DNA from: Phoronis ovalis
Taxonomy: Eukaryota; Phoronida; Phoronidae
DNA: 22,238 nucleotides
Assembly: GCA_028565635.1 (NCBI GenBank)
Contig: JAOXYB010089940.1
Span: forward strand, 1-22,238
Direction: 5' to 3'
This document shows positions 12,101 through 22,238 of this stretch, in pieces. A model generated the notes under the pieces. That model searched no databases. It was not told where the DNA came from and saw only the letters and a list, made by a program, of their open reading frames with translations. The translations under genes were made by a program, and so were the position numbers. Each line of letters begins with the position of its first letter. Position 1 is the stretch's first letter.

Positions 12101-15100
12101 AAGTATCCAGCAAGGCTAGACTATATTCCAAATTCAAGAATCTTTTTCAATATGAAAGTTACCTGAAGTTGACAAAATTAAAATACCAAGACATAGATAT
12201 GCCCTATCCAAGTTCAGACTTGTATCCCATTCTTTAGAGACTGAAACAGGTAGATGGGGTCATAACAGAACTGATATTCATCTTTGCCTTTGTTCACTTT
12301 GTAAAGCTGGGACTGGAGATGAGAAGCACTTTTTATTAGATTGTGAAAGTTTAAAAGATCTTCGAAATTACTTCATTCCTTTTATAGTATATTTCTTATC
12401 TTGATATCATAACAGAATTCGACCAAGTTTTTTGTCAATGACATTAAAGTACTAAGCTCAAAACTCAATACAGAAGATTATTTTTTCCTATGAATCTATA
12501 CATGCCTGCTCCCTGTCTTTCAAATGTAGCCGCTTTTGTCTATAATGCATTTAAATACAGAGAAGATCTCATTTGTAAATAATTGTCTTATAACTGTTTT
12601 GTCTGCAGCCTTGCACTGTGGCTATCAGAGTAATTTATGCACATAGATCATTCTGTTGCAATGCCCTACTTTTTTTTACATTTAATATTATGTATATTCT
12701 TCACTATCAATTATCTGTTACATGTAGCTAGTACATAGACACTAACTGACTTTGATTATTAAGTGTTATTTTTAAATATTATTTTGTTGATTGTGTTGTA
12801 TTATAAACTATGTACTGTACTCTTGCTAATGGGCTATTTAGCCTGGGCTTAATAAAATATATACATAGTTACCAGTACCTGATCTTCAGTATACATATTA
12901 ATAAGCTTAGTGTGTTTCAAAGAGTATATCACACCCTTCAAAGAATTTGTTTAGAAATAATTTCACTAGGCAACACAAGACAAAATCAATATATTTGAGA
13001 GCTGCACTTACAAATCATAACTATATGGAGATTGTGTGCTACTGATTAGTCTTGGTACATAATTGCAAACCTATCTATACAGCTGTACTAAAAACAAATG
13101 CAAAATGCATTCCTACATGACATTAAATAACCTGCAATCGTTTATTGAAAGTAATCAATCACTTGCATTGGCAAATATGAATACTAGCCCCCAAGCCATC
13201 TTGACCTTTCCACTGTACTCAAGCAGTTTTAACCATATTCCACTGAGTATATAAATACTGAACATTTCCATCTTGACTTGTTTCCAAGAATAAAATGGCT
13301 CGGTCAACAAGGCAAGCGACTAATAACTGTGGGAGGAAAAAATGCAAGGTCCTAGATAAAATGTAAATACAAATATTCCAGTAATTAGTTTATTTAATGT
13401 TGTATTACATAAGACAGTAAGAACTCCAGTTAAAGGACCAAGTCGGTATATAAAAATATCAGTGCCAATAAAAAAATCATCTTACAATCCTCATGTCAAA
13501 AATATATTTTTTAGTTTAACAATAAAAGATTTGAAGTTGGACTTATAAAAATTCATATGAAACATGTAAGCATCAGTGCCTTTTATAGGATATTTCTTAT
13601 CTTCATATCATAACAGAATTCGACCAAGTTTTTTGTCAATGACATTAAAGTACTAAGCTCAAAACTCAATACAGAAGATAATTTTTTTATACAAAATTAA
13701 TAAGATCATAGATAGCATATATATACACACACAAGCTCTGTGAGCATAACAATCCATACATCGTTTTAAGTCCTTTTTTTTGTGTAATTTATGTGAATGC
13801 TCCATTTTCATAATCAATATTGGGAATGCCTTATTATTGTCAGATGCAGAGTTGGTTGGACATACATGTATAATATTAGGTTTCATTAGTTACAATGTGT
13901 TTAACAGTGTGCTCTTGATATAGTGAGTTGTCATTCTGGCCTGCATTCTTTCTTATCAAAGCAATTTTTTGGTTGGTTTCAATCAGAAAGGAGTGCTGTA
14001 TGAGCATATATTATAGCTTGTGCTTAATTAAACAACTACAATGGAACAATTCCAGTTTTTACATGTATAGATTGGTCTTTATAATAACTTAAGCTTTCAC
14101 TAGATTCCATCCTTAACAAATAAAGTAAACTTTTACTTTCTGAAAATTGTAATTATAAACCTGTATGAAGCCATAATTTCAGGTAAGTAGCAGGATTTGG
14201 GCCCTACATCAGTGATCTTACTAGTTTGCCTGCTTACAATTTGTCTTGACTTAACAGTAAGGGACTTCAGATGACTGATTTAAAAATATTCAGCTTAAAC
14301 ACATTGAGGCCTCCATGCGTCTAGTCATGTTTCCATAGATCCTACCATGGCAGCCTGTGGCTTGCCTTAAGGTCATGGATTTCTGCAATCTCAGAATGGT
14401 CACACTTTAAATACACTAAACTAAAACAATATCCTCAGAATTTCCTTGCAATACTTTGTGTTTGTATATGCTGTAAACTATCTTCTGTTTATATAAAGTT
14501 GAGGTATCAGACCTTTAACAATTTTTTAATGAATTTGAATGCAATTAATGTGAAGTCACACAACAATCATGGATATCATGCTAGAAGAGTAGTCGAACTA
14601 CAGGGTCGGAGTGCGACCAGTCCTAGATAGGTAAAACGTATGATCTACAAGCCATGGGGTGCCATATGCATAGTAGGTTCATGTAAGCAGTACTAACATG
14701 CATTATAAAATTAATTTCAGTAATTAAAAGTACAAATGTACATTATACCTTAATTTCACTACTTAGTAGTACAAATGTTATAGTGCACATCATTGAGTGT
14801 CCCGGGGGAGCACTGCCATCCAAAGTGGTTATACCTACATGCCGGTGTTTTTTTTAGGGTCACTGCTTGCAACAGATATATTTCAGCCCTGCACGCAACG
14901 GGGTATATTTTTAGCTCACTGCTAACAACGGGTCCCGAAAATCATGTTTGCTTATAAAGGGGTATGTTTTTTGCCATGGATGTTACTAAAGGGATATGTT
15001 TTTAGCCATCTTTTCGGACAACGGGGTAAGTTTTTTGCCATAGCTGGCTTGCAACGGATATAGGGTTTTTAGGCCGGGGCCTCACCAGTACCATAAATTG

Positions 15101-16630
15101 GGGACATTTACTTTTTCATGAAAGACTCTATTTAAGCAGTGACATTTTTTTATACTTTTATCCATTACAAAGCAGAATTACATTGTTTCTGTTAAATAAC
15201 CAGTTGCATGTTGTTATTAGCATGGTGATTATGAATGGGTCGATTGATCAAGTGGCCAAATTTTCCTTCAAAACCATAAATTTTGGCAACTTGTATGCTC
15301 GGACAAAAATATGTTTCTGTACAAATTAAGTGTTTTGGGGTTCAGTCATGTGACACCATAAGATAGAAATATGCACAAGTAAGCATATATAATTAAAGTG
15401 TTATTTAAAATAATTAAATTTAATTACTAAAGCTTATGTCCGAAAAGTCTATCGTGTTCATTTTTACGTGTTCATTTGGGCCGACCCCATTTGCATTGTT
15501 TTGTAGTCCTGGTTCATGACGTTCTGCACTGCTCTTGATAATCTGACTTGTGAGCTGTGCGAACAGTCATGGAATCTTACATAGCCAATTACAGTGAAAA
15601 TGCCCAAACTTTGGATGAGTTCATACATTACTGTCCGGTTATCCAACTTCAACTCCCACTACTTCTATGGCCATTTGCAACTCCTGTGCTGGCACCCAAA
15701 GGGATGGGGTACTTGCCAAACAACTTGGTTGGTGTGTGAGGCCCAGGGTAAAACATGCTTACTGCATGGTAAAAACTGAATTCAGGAGTTTCAAATGGTA
15801 GTGGAGATTGAAGTTGGATAATGAGAGAGTATCTGGACAGTGATGTATGAACTCATCCAGTAGGAATTACATAGATTTTGAAGTTTAGGCACTTTCACTG
15901 TAATTGGCTATGTAAAATTGCATGACTGTTCGCACAGCTCACAAGTCAGATTATCAAGAGCTAGTGCAGAACGTCACGAACCAGGACTAATTGTTTTGGT
16001 GCTTCGTGGGAACTACATCCATGTATTCCTGTGCAGTTCACTGCCTTCTGTTAGGTTTAGTCAATGAGTGTTTGCATACTGGGTCGTGTGAATGAAGATT
16101 GTGCATGAGGTCTCATTTACTAGTTAAGAATTTTTAGAAGAAAATATATATACTCAAATATTTTAAAATTTTGGATTACTATCCCTATATTTCAAAAAAA
16201 TGGATTGGGTTTGCTACCACAAGCTAAAATTTTGCATTGGGTTGGGCGACACATGCCGGTACTCAAAAAAGCCGGGTAGGATAAGAATTTAGAGGTAAAT
16301 GATAAAATTTGAAACTTTCAAACGATATAAGCCGAGATTTAAAGACTCTAAAACTCAGGGTGCGGTCAGGTTATTATTTTGGACTATTCAACAAAATCCT
16401 AAACACAAACAATTTATGTTCTATGAACAATACTTAATATAGTTGGTGTTTTTTTACATAATGTCCTTGCAGACATTTTCAAAATTGATGTCAAAAACTC
16501 AAATGTGGGGGAGATGAGTTGGCTCTTTCTTTTGATCATCACATTTATACTGTATTTCGAGTGCAAAGCTATCTTACCTTGAGGTATTCCTGTTACCGTC
16601 TTTACCTTGAAATGTACTTGTTGTAGTCAT
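3030..16630 (-). CDS. Jupiter/JPT (HN1-like) microtubule-associated protein, multi-exon gene with expanded repeat exons
   Basis: This is a ten-exon model on the minus strand: 16578-16630, 11382-11530, 10810-10971, 9442-9549, 9056-9160, 7657-7746, 7134-7247, 5369-5415, 4671-4686 (or 4631-4686) and 3030-3115 (or 3030-3081). It encodes about 309-311 residues, and every junction is GT..AG and keeps the frame. Family identification rests on the MTTT-type start, V-L-x-P-P-G-G-G-S-S-N-I-F-G at residues 19-32, a second D-I-F-G at 48-51, N-V-F-G at 78-81, an N-x-x-T-G-E-x-Y motif late in the protein and a C-terminal PPGG. Fly Jupiter and vertebrate JPT1/JPT2 have the same order of motifs, but the four exons at 7134-9549 are not part of those proteins as I know them. 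Family members are small, low-complexity, microtubule-associated proteins. Exons 1-8 are well supported; the last two are less so. Confidence 0.8.
3116..4630 (-). other. Jupiter-like intron 9 (or 3' region)
   Basis: AT-rich non-coding DNA with no feature I can support, apart from a small stem (GTACAAGAC and GTCTTGTAC around 3314-3357). If exons 9 and 10 are wrong, this would be 3' flank. Confidence 0.4.
4631..4686 (-). CDS. Probable Jupiter-like exon 9, microexon with two possible donors
   Basis: The acceptor CTGTCATTTCAG opens a phase-0 exon. The strong donor CTG|GTAAGAAAC gives a 16-nt microexon (4671-4686, PAARA plus one base). A weaker donor at CATG|GTAAACGC gives 56 nt (4631-4686) reading PAARAGKKHIQQGQDTRP plus two bases. 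Both connect in frame to the PPGG reading of the last exon, through different acceptors. No homology supports the sequence itself, so it is a splice-signal and phase inference. Confidence 0.45.
4687..5368 (-). other. Jupiter-like intron 8
   Basis: The donor is GTGAGTGC and the acceptor CTGTCATTTCAG. Nothing else recognisable is inside. A minus-strand open stretch near 4950-5019 looks mildly protein-like but has no splice acceptor. Confidence 0.45.
5369..5415 (-). CDS. Jupiter-like exon 8 (NILTGEDY motif)
   Basis: This is a 47-nt exon entered in phase 1 (acceptor ATGTTACAG) and left in phase 0 (donor GAG|GTGAGTGC). It reads GGSYNILTGEDYGYQE. The N-x-x-T-G-E-x-Y element resembles the N-P-V-T-G-E-G-Y segment near the C-terminus of fly Jupiter, so this is probably the conserved ancestral copy of the motif amplified upstream. 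If the donor were not used, translation would run on for six residues (VSAIAV) to a stop at 5348-5350, giving a shorter protein. Confidence 0.75.
5535..5620 (-). repeat. Fragment of a dispersed invertebrate repeat
   Basis: On the minus strand the segment reads GGCTTGCCCTGCTAGGGGGT and then CCAGTGGCATGC. From memory this resembles a non-coding repeat that recurs in many marine invertebrate genomes. It lies in intron 7 of the Jupiter-like gene, close to exon 8. Confidence 0.35.
5825..5870 (-). repeat. Possible SINE remnant with B-box
   Basis: GGTTCGAATCC on the minus strand (about 5849-5859) is a perfect pol III B-box. No good A-box lies at the expected distance, so this may be a decayed tRNA-derived element or chance. 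Confidence 0.25.
7134..7247 (-). CDS. Repeat exon D: HNPVTWQPN unit
   Basis: This is a 114-nt exon in phase 1-1, with acceptor CCTCTAATATAG and donor G|GTATACAC. It reads ASSHNPVTWQPNPGQDNA, so the A-Y of the core is replaced by P-N. An acidic middle (D-G-M-E) and a Gly/Arg and Gln-rich tail (GRGRNPQQAK) follow. It is the longest and most diverged of the four repeats. Confidence 0.83.
7248..7656 (-). other. Jupiter-like intron 6
   Basis: A 409-bp intron between repeat exons C and D, AT-rich, with no other feature seen. Confidence 0.7.
7657..7746 (-). CDS. Repeat exon C: FNPITWQAY unit
   Basis: This is a 90-nt exon in phase 1-1, with acceptor TTCATTATAG and donor G|GTACCCG. It reads VSDFNPITWQAYGASSEF and ends with STYTIGQ. 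It is the shortest of the repeat exons. It keeps the core but lacks the basic tail seen in repeat exons A and B; its tail is Ser/Thr-rich and mildly acidic. Confidence 0.83.
7747..9055 (-). other. Jupiter-like intron 5
   Basis: A 1.3-kb intron between repeat exons B and C. No extra repeat exon and no transposon was recognised. Confidence 0.65.
9056..9160 (-). CDS. Repeat exon B: HNLMTWQAY unit with basic tail
   Basis: This is a 105-nt exon in phase 1-1, with acceptor GCTTATAG and donor G|GTATCTGG. It reads VVTHNLMTWQAYPGYEDL and then ITPRRSPRLAKGK. This is the most basic tail of the array, with a T-P-R-R site and an S-P-R next to it. Only 281 bp of intron separate it from repeat exon A, the shortest intron of the gene. 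Confidence 0.85.
9442..9549 (-). CDS. Repeat exon A: HNPLTWRAY unit
   Basis: This is a 108-nt exon in phase 1-1, with acceptor TATTAATAG and donor G|GTACTTG. Starting from the split Ala it reads AATHNPLTWRAYAGFENV, then a Pro-rich part (PPPA) and a basic tail with T-P-K-K and F-K-G-R. The core N sits four residues after the split codon, as in the other repeat exons. It is one of four serial exons that appear to have arisen by exon duplication. Confidence 0.85.
9550..10809 (-). other. Jupiter-like intron 3
   Basis: A 1.26-kb intron between exon 3 and repeat exon A. Apart from a run of C near 10370-10378, nothing stands out. Confidence 0.65.
10810..10971 (-). CDS. Jupiter-like exon 3 (NVFG, acidic and Lys-rich, TPTK)
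   Basis: This is a 162-nt exon in phase 1-1, with acceptor TATATTTAG and donor G|GTAAATAG. It encodes a third variant of the short N-x-F-G motif (residues 78-81) and then Y-T-P-T-K, a proline-directed phosphorylation-like site. It continues with an acidic E-E-E run and ends in an Ala/Lys stretch (RAKAK). Its length is a multiple of three, so it can be skipped without a frameshift. Confidence 0.85.
10972..11381 (-). other. Jupiter-like intron 2
   Basis: A 410-bp AT-rich intron between exons 2 and 3, with no other feature seen. Confidence 0.7.
11382..11530 (-). CDS. Jupiter-like exon 2 (PPGGG and NIFG motifs)
   Basis: The acceptor TTTATTTACAG and the donor G|GTAGATT bound a 149-nt exon entered in phase 2 and left in phase 1. 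It completes the Arg codon and reads VLAPPGGGSSNIFG, the family's signature block. Further on are D-I-F-G and a stretch rich in Gln, Asn, Pro and Ser. The intron before it is about 5 kb and full of transposon remains; the intron after it is 410 bp. Confidence 0.9.
12035..12860 (+). pseudogene. 5'-truncated, frameshifted LINE (non-LTR retrotransposon) 3' end
   Basis: The forward strand encodes the C-terminal part of a LINE ORF2 in broken frames. It starts D-I-Y-R-Q-N-W and, after a frameshift near 12190, continues with RHRYALSKFRLVSHSLETET, G-R-W, the Cys/His motif C-x-x-C ... D-E-K-H-F-L-L-D-C and D-L-R-N-Y-F. After further breaks comes NVAAFVYNAFKYREDLICK, ending at a TAA near 12580. A 3' UTR-like tail runs to a GGGCTTAATAAAA stretch near 12845-12856. 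The reverse transcriptase domain is missing. It is antisense within intron 1 of the Jupiter-like gene. Confidence 0.7.
12378..12487. repeat. Direct repeat copy 1 (within LINE fragment)
   Basis: About 110 bp beginning CCTTTTATAGTATATTTC recurs at 13579-13688 in the same orientation with only about three substitutions. This copy is embedded in the LINE coding remnant, so it is likely the source copy. Confidence 0.85.
13579..13688. repeat. Direct repeat copy 2
   Basis: This is a near-identical copy of 12378-12487, displaced by 1201 bp. The sequences on either side do not match the LINE, so only this 110-bp piece was copied. Confidence 0.85.
14801..15085. repeat. Degenerate ~31-bp tandem repeat within a dispersed repeat
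   Basis: Seven copies of a unit like AACGGGGTATGTTTTTAGCC start at about 14871, 14897, 14927, 14956, 14988, 15020 and 15053, spaced 26-33 bp. The block begins CCCGGGGGAGCACTGCCATC and ends near GGCCGGGGCC. From memory this layout resembles a widespread invertebrate repeat that begins with CCCGGGGG and carries internal GGGTATG-type units. Confidence 0.6.
15504..15989. mobile_element. Foldback DNA transposon (MULE-like MITE) with 9-bp target duplication
   Basis: Two long inverted arms face each other. TAGTCCTGGTTCATGACGTT starts the left arm at 15504, and its near-complement ends at 15989. About the first 105 bases match at roughly 95%, and the similarity continues with indels to about 15690 and 15780. 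The 9-bp direct repeat ATTGTTTTG flanks the element at 15495-15503 and 15990-15998. Long terminal inverted repeats plus a 9-bp duplication fit Mutator-like elements. No transposase is encoded, so it is non-autonomous. It lies in intron 1 of the Jupiter-like gene. Confidence 0.8.
16578..16630 (-). CDS. Jupiter-like exon 1 (start codon)
   Basis: The ATG is at 16628-16630. The exon encodes MTTTSTFQGKDGNRNTS plus two bases of an Arg codon, followed by the strong donor GTAAGAT. The reading closely resembles the start of vertebrate JPT1 (M-T-T-T-T-T-F-K-G, then ...N-S-S-R). In that protein too, the Arg directly precedes V-L-x-P-P-G-G-G, so both the start and the exon boundary are convincing. Confidence 0.85.
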
Positions 16631-17190
16631 TGTATAATTTATTTACTGAACGCCAAGTTTTGCCAACAATATTTAAATGAAATCTTACAACTGTCTAACT
16701 TTTCCACCTTTGAAATTTTCTGCCACCTGATGAATAGGTTCTGCTAAAACTAAAAATGCCTAACGACATTGGCAAAGAAAATAAAGTTCTAGATTGCTTT
16801 ACATTTATTTTCGACTAAGGTAGATATATTCCTTTATATATATTTAATAGAGGGATTGAGTACATGTAGCGATGAATAGCTAAGTTTATTTATCTTATTT
16901 CTGAAATGTGCTTTGGAAGTAAACAAAATCAATAATTTTCAATCTGCGCCCATTTTCTTTAGCCACGTCACATGTTTTGAAAACTCAAATTTTGAGGAAT
17001 TTGTGGTGAAAAAAAAACATAAAACCGTTAAACGACACCTTTTAGAGAATAAAACACGACCCTTGCTTAGTATTACTAAAGCGCCTGTTTGAATTTGTTC
17101 AAAATAACTTGACAAATACAGCTTTAATCGGGGTTAATGCCGATACAACGCCGAATTAAAATTTGACCACCAGAGAGCGCGCATTTCAAA
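16631..17190. promoter_or_regulatory. Putative bidirectional promoter region between the two start codons
   Basis: About 560 bp separate the divergent start codons of the Jupiter-like and RNF121 genes, and no other gene fits between. The interval must hold both 5' UTRs and probably both core promoters, unless an upstream noncoding exon exists. No convincing TATA box at a sensible distance was found; AT-rich runs near 16830-16855 could mimic one. Confidence 0.5.
17167..17181 (+). promoter_or_regulatory. CTCF-like motif just upstream of the RNF121 start
   Basis: CCACCAGAGAGCGCG matches the usual CTCF core (CCASYAGRKGGCR) with one mismatch. It lies about 10 bp before the ATG in an otherwise AT-rich region. 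A single motif match is weak evidence of binding. Confidence 0.3.

Positions 17191-22238
<5,048 letters not shown>

Larger units (their letters stand above)
11531..16577 (-). other. Jupiter-like intron 1, repeat-rich
   Basis: This 5-kb intron separates the start exon from the PPGGG exon. It contains the LINE fragment, its 110-bp duplicate, the 31-bp tandem repeat and the 486-bp foldback element. No coding exon was found in the rest (11531-12030, 12860-13578, 13689-14800, 15086-15503, 15990-16577). Confidence 0.7.

Noticed and set aside
15464-15779. Overlapping open frames near the foldback element
   Set aside because: They are explained by the inverted-repeat arms and carry no transposase motif.

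Overview
The window looks like nuclear DNA of an invertebrate animal, most likely a mollusc or another marine spiralian. It is AT-rich, has small exons with GT..AG introns, and carries decayed repeat families of a type I associate with marine invertebrate genomes. The lineage is inferred from general features, not from a diagnostic marker. Nothing prokaryotic is seen.

Two protein genes sit head to head. On the minus strand (about 16630 down to 3030) lies a Jupiter/JPT (HN1-like) microtubule-associated protein gene with about 10 coding exons. It was assembled by hand from splice signals and reading phase. The first two exons carry the family's MTTT-type start and the PPGGGSSNIFG motif. A serial array of in-frame exons (7134-9549) follows. 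Each array exon carries a core like N-P-x-T-W-Q-A-Y at the same offset, and the next exon (5369-5415) carries the related core N-I-L-T-G-E-D-Y. The C-terminal end (4631-4686 and 3030-3115) is less certain and ends in a PPGG motif.

On the plus strand (17191 to beyond 21658) lie the first five coding exons of the RNF121 multi-pass RING E3 ligase gene. The RING domain and the C-terminus are outside the window. The two start codons are about 560 bp apart, so the interval 16631-17190 probably holds a shared promoter region.

The introns hold most of the other structure. The large intron 1 of the Jupiter gene carries a 5'-truncated, frameshifted LINE end (about 12035-12860), a 110-bp fragment of it duplicated 1.2 kb away, a 31-bp degenerate tandem repeat (14801-15085), and a 486-bp foldback transposon with a 9-bp target duplication (15504-15989). 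Intron 1 of RNF121 carries two more inverted-repeat elements (17590-17989 and 18943-19104). The left end (1-3029) is 3' flank or intergenic DNA with a tRNA-like SINE remnant. The right edge (about 22100-22238) enters a dispersed repeat.

The most notable item is the array of skippable Jupiter exons, which would allow a combinatorial series of protein isoforms.
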